Origin: a bacterium
GTDB lineage: Bacteria; Chlamydiota; Chlamydiia; Chlamydiales; FEN-1388
DNA: 5,738 nucleotides
Reading direction: 5' to 3'
Assembly: GCA_021811115.1 (NCBI GenBank)
Contig: JAJZPP010000052.1
Span: forward strand, 1 to 5,738
Position numbers and translations under genes: made by a program. Below, piece by piece: positions 1 through 5,605 of the stretch. Positions within the stretch are counted from its first letter, which is position 1, and each line of letters starts with the position of its first letter. Below the pieces are notes generated by a model that was not told the DNA's origin, did no database searches, and saw nothing but the letters and a program-made list of their open reading frames with translations.

Positions 1-276
1 GTGGTGGGCGAAAAAGTCAGCCACCCGTTTTGTCAGCGGGCCCAATTCCCTCAGCTCTTCGGCTGACATCTGATCCAGACGGATGATGTGCCGTTTGGGG
101 AGGATGAGCACGTGGCCTTCTCGCGTCTGGTCGCAATCAGCAATCACGACAAGGTTGTCCGTTTCATACAGCTTCTCGCTGGCGATGAGGTTTTGGTCGC
201 AGAAAATGCAGCTTGGCGTTGCGCAGAATAGCGCCCCATTGAGGCTCACCAAGGCGGAGAGTAAAAATTTTTTCAT
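1..276 (-). CDS. HIT-family (histidine triad) protein with export-like N-terminus, 3'-truncated by window edge
   Basis: The 92 visible residues begin MKKFLLSALVSLNGALFCA and then match the N-terminal half of a HIT-domain protein. There is a CxxC pair (C23, C26, 'CIFC'), a 'LYETDNLVVIADCDQTREGHVLILPKRH' type core (residues 37-63) and 'IIRLDQMSAEEL'. HIT proteins bind and hydrolyse nucleotides or nucleotidyl conjugates (Hint/Fhit type). The CxxC residues are the first half of the zinc site seen in many family members. The catalytic HxHxH motif should lie about 10-20 residues past the edge and cannot be checked. Residues 1-19 (two Lys, then a hydrophobic run) look like a signal peptide. The cleavage site is not canonical, since F is at -3 of the best Ala, and the C18 context is a poor lipobox. 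The ATG at 276 is preceded by a weak GGAA. The gene starts 20 nt after the stop of the membrane-protein gene, so it is probably the fourth gene of that operon. The family call is firm; export is inferred. Confidence 0.85.
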   Translation of the reverse strand, partial: MKKFLLSALVSLNGALFCATPSCIFCDQNLIASEKLYETDNLVVIADCDQTREGHVLILPKRHIIRLDQMSAEELRELGPLTKRVADFFAHH

Positions 277-296
277 GCTTATTATTTCCAATTTTA

Positions 297-830
297 TTAG
301 CATTTCTGAAGATTTTCTGGCCTTAACCCCGCATAGACCTGCGAGACCGCCTCTTCAGGTTTTGGAGTCAATGGTGGGACGGCAGCGCGCAAAAAGAGGG
401 CGATTGCCACGTTGTTAATCAGCGTACAGCATGCCTTGAGGCAGTTCCATGGGCTGTGAATCGAGCCAATCATCTGAGCCAAATTGAGGGGGGTGCAACA
501 CAGACAGCCGAGAGCTGTTCCGCAAAAGATGTATTTGAGATTAGAGAGTGGCTTATTGGTAAACGAGACATACGCGATAGCACATACAACCAAAGTGACA
601 CACAGGGTGGTTGGAAGAAGTAGACGGGCTGCAAGAAACGGGGAGGAGCGAAAGAGTGTCACAGCGGCGACACTCAAAGAGGGGGAAAGCCTCTTTGTGA
701 GATCGACCACCTGTCTATCAAGCCACTGGATGGCCCGCGACACGTTATCTACAGGCAATCGAACTATCGCGTGGAGATTCTCCCCCATCCCGGTGACGAG
801 TGGTCCTACCCTTTCGGTGATCCAGTTCAT
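297..830 (-). CDS. Small Cys-rich multi-pass membrane protein, paralogue of the upstream gene
   Basis: This 177-aa protein belongs to no family I recognise. It has a soluble amphipathic N-terminus (1-60) and three hydrophobic segments at about 65-90, 101-122 and 131-150. A Pro/charged tail ends '...LQKC'. It carries about ten cysteines, many in or next to the hydrophobic segments (C103, C109, C111, C112, C130, C134, C135), against two in its neighbour. It aligns along its length with the 157-aa protein just upstream: 'SPSLSVAAVTLFRSSP' against 'SPSLAKLVQAAYRSLP', 'LAARLLLP' against 'VAMRLIVP', and 'GTALGC' against 'GTAIGC'. The ATG at 830 was chosen because it forms an ATGA overlap with the upstream stop and has AAGGAAG about 7 nt before it. 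The reading frame stays open upstream to 968, but that part lies inside the upstream gene. Possible roles include an envelope protein or, in a chlamydial host, an inclusion-membrane-like protein. Neither is shown. Confidence 0.8.
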   Translation of the reverse strand: MNWITERVGPLVTGMGENLHAIVRLPVDNVSRAIQWLDRQVVDLTKRLSPSLSVAAVTLFRSSPFLAARLLLPTTLCVTLVVCAIAYVSFTNKPLSNLKYIFCGTALGCLCCTPLNLAQMIGSIHSPWNCLKACCTLINNVAIALFLRAAVPPLTPKPEEAVSQVYAGLRPENLQKC

Positions 831-1300
831 GATGCGGCTTCCTTTCTTGCCTTGCTTCGAGGGTGACTCGGAGAAAGGGTATTGGTGAAAAGCATGGCTG
901 CTGCGGCCAGGTTGGTGATGCCTGAGATGAGCCTGAACGGGTTGACGCGTACGATTCCCCCAATACACTGGACCGTTCCAAGCCCTGCGCAGCCTATTGC
1001 CGTTCCATTTTGCAAATCTTCAAAGGAAGGAGAGGCGTGGAGCGATTTGTACACGATAACAGCAGCAGCAGGAAAGAGAAACCAGGGGAAGGGGACAATG
1101 AGGCGCATCGCCACATAGGGAAGCGAGCGATACGCCGCTTGAACAAGCTTGGCAAGCGAAGGGCTCATCTTCTTTTTGGAGAACAACGTGACCCTTCGTC
1201 CCAACCAGTTAAAATTTTTATGTAAGTTTTTTGCCACCTCTTTGGCGTATTGAATGGCGCCCACAACTGGCGATGGATCTGTTGCTTGAACGGTGGCCAT
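827..1300 (-). CDS. Small multi-pass membrane protein, first copy of tandem paralogue pair
   Basis: This 157-aa protein has no family that I recognise. Residues 1-45 are soluble and basic toward their end ('SKKK' at 41-44). Hydrophobic segments lie at about 63-85 (split by 'PFPWF'), 99-117 (Gly-rich, 'GTAIGCAGLGTVQCIGGIV') and 124-141 (Ala-rich). The tail is short and basic ('HPRSKARKEAAS'), which would favour a cytoplasmic C-terminus under the positive-inside rule. It is homologous to the next gene by direct comparison, with shared spacing of the SPSL, R-S-x-P, RLxxP and GTAxGC elements. It begins exactly one base after the stop of the 364-aa gene (TAAATG) with GGAG 11 nt before the ATG, and its stop overlaps the next start by 4 bp, so translational coupling is likely on both sides. 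Real coding status rests on the paralogy and packing rather than on a known domain. Confidence 0.8.
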   Translation of the reverse strand: MATVQATDPSPVVGAIQYAKEVAKNLHKNFNWLGRRVTLFSKKKMSPSLAKLVQAAYRSLPYVAMRLIVPFPWFLFPAAAVIVYKSLHASPSFEDLQNGTAIGCAGLGTVQCIGGIVRVNPFRLISGITNLAAAAMLFTNTLSPSHPRSKARKEAAS

Positions 1301-2395
1301 TTACTTCATTTCTCCGGTGGAAAGGGCTGTAGCTAAATAGAGGCAGACGTCCTCGTAGAGGTCTTGCGCCGCTCTCAGAACAGATTCCCGGAGAGTCTCT
1401 TTGCCCTCAACATATTTGAATAACGCGGACATCTGTACAAGGTCTGCTTTCTGGTTAGCCTGTTGGAGGCGTTCAATGATCTCAGTCGTTTCTTCATCAG
1501 TCTCATACGGCAGTGGAGTGGCCGGAGCTTTTTCTCCAAGAGGTAGTGGGGGAAAATTTTCTATCTCCTCCGCAAAAGGAAGCTCCATTGGCCAGGAAAC
1601 TCGTTTCATTTCGGGAGTGGGAACTGAGGCTGACGGAGCGGCCGCTGCAGCCTGAAGAGGCTTATTCCATCGGCTTTGTTCGTCAAGTATTTTGTTTAAT
1701 TGTGTATGAAATAAGGGGACTGCATATCTAAACATGTCATGATTGACAATGAGTGCAATAAGGTCACCGAGGAGTTCTGCATTCTTGTTGGTAGCTGCTA
1801 TTTGCGCTGACAGCAACAATTCACGCAGGTCATCTGGGACGACTGGAATTGTCGAATCTCCATCCAAGGATAAAGGAGGCACGGCAGGGAGAGACAAGAG
1901 ATCTTCACGGATAGACAAGAGATCTGGTTGCTTATGGGGGAGCAAGGGAAAAGGGGTGTCACATCGATCCGGGAGTGCTGTCGTGGATGTGGTTGCAGCA
2001 GGGGAGCCTTGCGCTGTCCCAAGATCTTGAAGGGAAGTATCAATATGCAAGAAAAGGATCTTAAAAGCCTCTTGGTCCTCACGTGGCAAAGATCGCGTTT
2101 TAGGAAGAATCTCTTCCCGGAATCGATCGATAACACCTGCAATTCGAACCTGGTCTTTATCTTGTCGTGCTCTGAGGATTTCCAATACAAAATATTCCAC
2201 CTTAAACGTGAGGGCATTCCAGAAATCCGGACGAGGCAAGCAGACCTGTGTGTCACGGTCTGAGAGAGGGCTCTGGAGAAGGCTCCAAAATGGAGGAAGT
2301 AGGAACTGGATGAATTCAGATACTCTGGTGTCTTTTGGAAGCAACTGCTGAATTTGCGAGATCACGTTCCTGTCGATTTCTACACGGTTGCTCAT
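1301..2395 (-). CDS. Unrecognised 364-aa modular soluble protein with Pro/Ala-rich linkers, first gene of minus-strand operon
   Basis: I do not recognise this protein. No signal peptide or membrane span is visible. It reads as three predicted-helical modules joined by low-complexity linkers. The first is residues ~1-126 (ending 'HIDTSLQDLG'). A Ser/Thr/Pro/Leu linker follows at ~127-187, and the second module is ~188-240 (starting 'PDDLRELLLSAQ'). A second linker at ~245-298 is Ala/Pro-rich, with 'QAAAAAPSASVPTP' and 'FPPLPLGEKAPATPLP'. The third module is ~299-364. The modules share a weak pattern in which Gln/Asn/Lys/Asp-rich turns precede hydrophobic helices ('RARQDKDQVRIAGVIDRF', 'AATNKNAELLGDLIALI', 'QQANQKADLVQMSALFKYV'). 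Linker 1 contains a tandem 'DLLSIRE/DLLSLPA' repeat. The ATG at 2395 has AAAGGA a few bases upstream and lies ~40 nt from a good promoter. Proline-rich, multi-helical architecture is compatible with a secreted effector or a scaffold, but nothing in the sequence decides this. Confidence 0.8.
   Translation of the reverse strand: MSNRVEIDRNVISQIQQLLPKDTRVSEFIQFLLPPFWSLLQSPLSDRDTQVCLPRPDFWNALTFKVEYFVLEILRARQDKDQVRIAGVIDRFREEILPKTRSLPREDQEAFKILFLHIDTSLQDLGTAQGSPAATTSTTALPDRCDTPFPLLPHKQPDLLSIREDLLSLPAVPPLSLDGDSTIPVVPDDLRELLLSAQIAATNKNAELLGDLIALIVNHDMFRYAVPLFHTQLNKILDEQSRWNKPLQAAAAAPSASVPTPEMKRVSWPMELPFAEEIENFPPLPLGEKAPATPLPYETDEETTEIIERLQQANQKADLVQMSALFKYVEGKETLRESVLRAAQDLYEDVCLYLATALSTGEMK
1892..1925 (-). 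repeat. Two 13-bp direct repeats, 21-bp period, inside the 364-aa gene
   Basis: AGACAAGAGATCT occurs at 1892-1904 and again at 1913-1925. The 21-bp period is exactly seven codons. On the coding strand it gives the tandem heptad-length peptide 'DLLSIRE' followed by 'DLLSLPA'. It falls in the low-complexity linker of the protein and is probably a small in-frame slippage duplication. Confidence 0.85.
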
Positions 2396-2410
2396 AGAAT
2401 CCTTTGTTTT

Positions 2411-2428
2411 TGAAAGAGTTCTCTTTCA
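2411..2428. promoter_or_regulatory. Perfect 8-bp-arm inverted repeat in the operon leader (candidate operator or hairpin)
   Basis: TGAAAGAG-TT-CTCTTTCA has two exactly complementary 8-bp arms around a 2-nt centre. It sits between the predicted -10 of the minus-strand promoter and the ribosome binding site of the 364-aa gene, about +6 to +23 from the expected start of transcription. A dyad with such short spacing suits a dimeric repressor site. In RNA the stem would form with a slightly opened loop near the ribosome binding site. Its function is inferred. Confidence 0.5.
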
Positions 2429-2440
2429 TGTACGTTGGGG

Positions 2441-2468
2441 AATATAACGCGAGGTGCGAATTTTCCAA
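2441..2468 (-). promoter_or_regulatory. Sigma70/sigma66-type promoter for the four-gene minus-strand operon
   Basis: On the minus strand, TTGGAA (2468-2463) and TATATT (2446-2441) are separated by 16 nt. This is a good match to the vegetative bacterial promoter, which the chlamydial sigma66 also recognises. Transcription would begin near 2434, giving a leader of roughly 40 nt before the ATG at 2395. No transcript evidence is available. Confidence 0.55.
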
Positions 2469-2519
2469 AAGGACCCTTTCCACCTCCTGAGATTCGGATA
2501 CGTACACAAATCCAGGCTG

Positions 2520-2528
2520 TGATATGCT
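2520..2528 (+). promoter_or_regulatory. Extended -10 promoter candidate for glyA-clpP-xer
   Basis: TGATATGCT fits the extended -10 form TGnTATnnT. No good -35 is seen at the right spacing. A start near 2535 would leave a ~20-nt leader holding the strong GGAGGA ribosome binding site at 2543-2548. This placement supports translation from 2555 and argues against the in-frame ATG at 2435, which lies upstream of this promoter. Confidence 0.4.
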
Positions 2529-2554
2529 CTCAGAAAATATACGGAGGAAATACT

Positions 2555-4033
2555 ATGGACCAACTGTCGCGTTACTTGGAGACAACTCCTCCAGCTCTTC
2601 GGAGTAAGGCAGCCATTGCCATGCTCGCCTCCTTCGATTACCTCCTCGAGACCCACCCTTCCATTGCTACCACCATTGTACGGGAACTTCAGGATCAGCG
2701 GCGGTTCCTGAAAATGATCGCCTCAGAGAACTACTGCTCTCTGGCGGTACAGCTGGCGATGGGCAACTGGATGACCGATAAGTATGCTGAAGGGTCTGTC
2801 CACCACCGATTCTACGCAGGGTGCGATCAGGTGGATGCCATCGAAGAGGAGGCGTGTCACCACCTCAAAGAGTTGTTCCACGCAGAGCACGTCTACGTTC
2901 AGCCACACTCGGGCGCCGATGCCAACCTGATCGCCTATTGGGCTATTCTCACAACGAGAATTCAGAGTCGAGAGCTCGAGCGGCTTTCAAAAAAGAGTGT
3001 CGATGAACTGACCACAGAAGAGTTTGAATCGCTCCGCCAGCTTCTCGTCAATCAGAAGCTGATGGGCCTCGCGATGAGCTCTGGAGGCCATCTTACCCAC
3101 GGCTACAGGCATAATATCTCCTCAAAGCTGTTTAAGGCCATATTCTATGAAGTGGATCCACAAACAGGCCTACTCAACTACGACCAGATTTGGAAGAAAG
3201 CCAAGGCTGAAAAGCCATTGATCTTGCTCGCAGGCTACTCTGCCTACCCACGGAAGATTAATTTTGCCACCATGCGGCAGATTGCCGAGGATGTGGGGGC
3301 AACTCTCATGGTTGATATGGCCCATTTTGCGGGGCTTGTCGCTGGAGGCGTCTTTACAGGCGAGTTTAATCCGATTGCCTACGCCGATATTGTCACTTCG
3401 ACCACCCACAAGACGCTGAGAGGGCCTCGTGGAGGCATTATTCTTTGCAAACAAGAGTTTAGCGAAGCTGTCAATAAAGGGTGTCCGCTCGTGCAAGGAG
3501 GACCTCTGCCCCACGTGATGGCGGCGAAGGCGATCGCCTTTGAAGAGGCTCGACAGCCCTCCTTCCAAACCTATGCTCACCGAATTGTAGAGAATGCGCA
3601 AGCGCTCGCTCAGGAACTGATCCGGCTTGGGTGTACTGTGTTGACCGGAGGGACCGATAACCACATGGTTCTCGTGAATGTCTCTTCGTTAGGGCTTACG
3701 GGAAAACAGGCAGAGCATGCGCTCCGTCAGGGGATGATCACAGCCAATCGAAATACGATCCCATTTGATCCCAACGGCCCCTGGTATACTTCTGGGCTTC
3801 GATTGGGGACGCCAGCGTTGACGACGCTTGGGATGGGACCAGATGAGATGCGAGTGATTGCCGGTTGCGTTGTGGATTGCCTTCGTAATACCGTACCTGT
3901 TACAACAGTCAGTGGAACGATCAGCAGGAGCCAGTGCCTGGTCCAGTCTGCCACTGTGAGCGCCGTGCAAGCGAAGGTGGCAGAGCTGTTACACCGGCAT
4001 CCGCTCTACCCAGAAATTGAGATTAAGGAGTAA
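2555..4033 (+). CDS. glyA: Serine hydroxymethyltransferase, chlamydial long form
   Basis: GlyA is a cytosolic PLP enzyme that interconverts serine and glycine and charges tetrahydrofolate with a one-carbon unit. The 492-aa product shows 'MIASENY' (54-60), 'YAEG' (77-80), 'FYAGC' (86-90) and 'QPHSGADANL' (116-125). 'GGHLTHG' is at 177-183 and 'VDMAHFAGLVAGG' at 253-265, with PLP-contacting D254 and H257. The Schiff-base lysine is K286 in 'TTHKTLRGPRGG', and substrate-binding R416 is in 'SGLRLGTPALTTLGMG'. It is longer than the ~417-aa E. coli enzyme, through an N-terminal extension, a charged helical insert at about 133-168 before GGHLTHG, and a longer tail. This form resembles the ~497-aa chlamydial GlyA. 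The start at 2555 follows GGAGGA by 6 nt and matches the chlamydial length; the frame is open back to 2435 but without a ribosome site there. From the literature as I recall it, chlamydial GlyA can also racemise alanine, supplying D-Ala for peptidoglycan; whether this one does is untested. Confidence 0.97.
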   Translation: MDQLSRYLETTPPALRSKAAIAMLASFDYLLETHPSIATTIVRELQDQRRFLKMIASENYCSLAVQLAMGNWMTDKYAEGSVHHRFYAGCDQVDAIEEEACHHLKELFHAEHVYVQPHSGADANLIAYWAILTTRIQSRELERLSKKSVDELTTEEFESLRQLLVNQKLMGLAMSSGGHLTHGYRHNISSKLFKAIFYEVDPQTGLLNYDQIWKKAKAEKPLILLAGYSAYPRKINFATMRQIAEDVGATLMVDMAHFAGLVAGGVFTGEFNPIAYADIVTSTTHKTLRGPRGGIILCKQEFSEAVNKGCPLVQGGPLPHVMAAKAIAFEEARQPSFQTYAHRIVENAQALAQELIRLGCTVLTGGTDNHMVLVNVSSLGLTGKQAEHALRQGMITANRNTIPFDPNGPWYTSGLRLGTPALTTLGMGPDEMRVIAGCVVDCLRNTVPVTTVSGTISRSQCLVQSATVSAVQAKVAELLHRHPLYPEIEIKE

Positions 4034-4036
4034 TAC

Positions 4037-4618
4037 ATGCCCACCACACCACAACAGTTTGAACACCTCGAAGATACGATCGAGGCAACCCTTCTTGAGA
4101 ATCGACGTCTCTTCATTAGCCGACCGGTCGACATGGCGCTGGCCGAAGAGATTATAAGAAAAATTTGGTACTTGGAGTACACCTCTCCCAAAAAAGAGGT
4201 TGTCTTGGTGATTTCCTCTCCGGGAGGCTCGATTGATGCTGGGTTTGCCATCTGGGATCAGTTAAAAATGATGTCCTTTCCGCTCTCCACTGTCGTGACC
4301 GGGCTTGCCGCGTCGATGGCTTCCGTACTGGCTCTCTGTGCGCCGAAAGGCAAACGGTTTGCAACGCCCAAAAGCCGATTTCTCATTCACCAGCCCGCCT
4401 TGAGCAGCGTGGTTGAGGGGCAGGCAACCGATTTGGAGATCCAGGCACGAGAGATCTTGAAAACAAAGGCGTTGATTGTGCAGCTCTACTGTGAGGCTAC
4501 TGGGAAAGGGCCTGAGGAGATTGAGAAGGCGATCGATCGAGACCGGTGGATGTCGGCTGATGAAGCGCTCTCGTTTGGTCTGATCGATCAGCTGGTCACC
4601 AGATATAAAGATGTCTAG
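4037..4618 (+). CDS. clpP: ATP-dependent Clp protease proteolytic subunit (ClpP1-like)
   Basis: ClpP is the serine peptidase that forms a double heptameric barrel and degrades proteins fed by a Clp ATPase such as ClpX or ClpC. The 193-aa length is usual. The catalytic triad is intact: S93 in 'GLAASMAS', H118 in 'FLIHQP' and D169 in 'DRDRWMSADEAL'. 'SPGGSIDAGFAIWDQL' (61-76) and the handle region 'GQATDLEIQAREIL' (128-141) are typical. The loop after H118 is two residues longer than in E. coli. No long propeptide is seen. Position next to glyA and sequence features resemble chlamydial ClpP1, one of two ClpP paralogues in Chlamydia; the partner clpP2-clpX is not in this window. AAGGAG (4025-4030) lies in the end of glyA, 6 nt before the ATG, and only 3 nt separate the two genes. 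Confidence 0.96.
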   Translation: MPTTPQQFEHLEDTIEATLLENRRLFISRPVDMALAEEIIRKIWYLEYTSPKKEVVLVISSPGGSIDAGFAIWDQLKMMSFPLSTVVTGLAASMASVLALCAPKGKRFATPKSRFLIHQPALSSVVEGQATDLEIQAREILKTKALIVQLYCEATGKGPEEIEKAIDRDRWMSADEALSFGLIDQLVTRYKDV

Positions 4619-5519
4619 TGAAAGGTATGTTGAGGCGTTTCTAAACTACCTAAGGACCTCCAGAGGCGCCTCAGAACACACCATTCGCGGATATGCAATC
4701 GATTTAGGAATCCTTTTCGTCTATCTGGAACGCCACAGCATCCCGTTGGATCAGCTCCAGCGAAAAGAGATCCGCTCCTTTCTTGTGGAGCAGCTCGAAG
4801 CTGGTATTAGCAAGCGATCCATAGCCCGCCGCCTCTCTTCGTACCGTTCTTTTTTTCGCTTCTGCCTTCGACACAAATGGCTCTCCACAAATCCCATGGA
4901 GGAAGTGGAGACGCCAAAGCAGGATCGGCCTCTTCCCCATTCCCTTTCCTACGCTCAAGTCGACCATTTTCTTAACCTTCCTGATACCTCTACCTATCTT
5001 GGTATACGTGACAAGACGATGCTGGAGCTCTTTTATAGTTCTGGGCTTCGTGTCAGCGAGCTTGTTGGTCTCAATCGTGCCGATTTAGATGGGGTTGAGC
5101 TCCTCTTGCTTGTCCGCGGGAAGGGGAAGAAGGAGCGGCTTGTGCCGATCACCCAGCAGGTGGCCACTTGGTTGCAGCGGTATCTTTTCCACGAAGAGCG
5201 AAGGCAACGAACAGTCGATCATGCTGAGGAGCGGGACGCGCACGCCATTTTCCTCAATCGGTTTGGGAAGAGGCTCTCGGCCCGTTCCGTCGACAGACTC
5301 TTTGAGCAGTACTTGCGTCGAAGTGGTTTTGCCATTACGATCACGCCGCACACGATTCGGCACACCATAGCGACCCACTGGCTAGAGCAGGGGATGGACT
5401 TAAAGTCGATACAGCTGCTCCTGGGCCATTCCTCCCTGGCCACCACAACCATCTACACAGAAGTCTCCTCTGACTTAAAGAAGCAGACGATTGCCAAGTT
5501 GCATCCACGAGGCGCATGA
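4611..5519 (+). CDS. xerC: Tyrosine site-specific recombinase, XerC/XerD family
   Basis: Xer recombinases resolve chromosome dimers at dif during division. This 302-aa protein has the normal full length. An N-terminal SAM-like core-binding domain spans 1-~103 ('YLRTSRGASEHTIRGYAIDL' at 13-32), and the catalytic domain follows from ~110. All active-site residues are present: R147 ('SGLRVSEL'), K171 ('RGKGKKERLVPI'), H247 and R250 ('TPHTIRHTIATH'), H273 ('LLGHSS') and nucleophile Y282 ('IYTEV'). The last motif has Glu where Xer proteins usually have His (IYTHV), a minor change. The start overlaps the end of clpP by 8 bp and has no clear ribosome binding site, which suggests reinitiation by ribosomes finishing clpP. 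Family and activity are confident. Whether it is XerC or XerD by orthology is less sure, since only the second copy elsewhere in the genome would settle it; an integrase-like origin is unlikely given the housekeeping neighbours and length. Confidence 0.93.
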   Translation: MSSERYVEAFLNYLRTSRGASEHTIRGYAIDLGILFVYLERHSIPLDQLQRKEIRSFLVEQLEAGISKRSIARRLSSYRSFFRFCLRHKWLSTNPMEEVETPKQDRPLPHSLSYAQVDHFLNLPDTSTYLGIRDKTMLELFYSSGLRVSELVGLNRADLDGVELLLLVRGKGKKERLVPITQQVATWLQRYLFHEERRQRTVDHAEERDAHAIFLNRFGKRLSARSVDRLFEQYLRRSGFAITITPHTIRHTIATHWLEQGMDLKSIQLLLGHSSLATTTIYTEVSSDLKKQTIAKLHPRGA

Positions 5520-5605
5520 TGAATAAGAATCCTTACCTTCCTAATGCTGCTATTCGACCAGATGTTGGCGAATCTCCAATTCTGGTGTACCCAGGACCAG
5601 TGTGA
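5516..5605 (+). CDS. Possible 29-codon small ORF coupled to the recombinase gene
   Basis: ATG at 5516 overlaps the recombinase stop as ATGA, and a second in-frame ATG follows at 5519. GAGG (5509-5512) lies just upstream at a distance suited to the second ATG. The product reads 'MNKNPYLPNAAIRPDVGESP' and then about nine further residues to TGA at 5603-5605. It is hydrophilic, Pro-rich and lacks a known motif. A different frame continues open past the stop to TAG at 5641, so this could also be the head of a decayed gene. The ATGA coupling is the main support; chance is quite possible at this length. Confidence 0.3.
   Translation: MMNKNPYLPNAAIRPDVGESPILVYPGPV

Noticed and set aside
83..418. 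111-codon plus-strand ORF
   Set aside because: It is the shadow of the HIT gene and of the end of the membrane-protein gene. The minus-strand frame shows clear HIT motifs.
484..888. 134-codon plus-strand ORF
   Set aside because: It is antisense to the 177-aa gene, whose reality is backed by paralogy with its neighbour. The product is basic with no recognisable domain.
831..968. N-terminal extension of the 177-aa membrane protein
   Set aside because: The open frame there lies wholly inside the upstream paralogue. The ATG at 830 has its own ribosome site and an ATGA overlap.
1798..2256. 152-codon minus-strand ORF
   Set aside because: It is out of frame within the 364-aa gene, with erratic Cys/Arg-rich composition and no ribosome site.
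2435..2554. N-terminal extension of GlyA from the in-frame ATG at 2435
   Set aside because: It has no ribosome binding site, lies upstream of the extended -10, and the ATG at 2555 has GGAGGA and gives the normal chlamydial length.
4611..5519. The tyrosine recombinase as a phage or island integrase
   Set aside because: It has the full length and motif set of Xer proteins, sits in a housekeeping operon, and no attachment site, tRNA or phage gene is seen.
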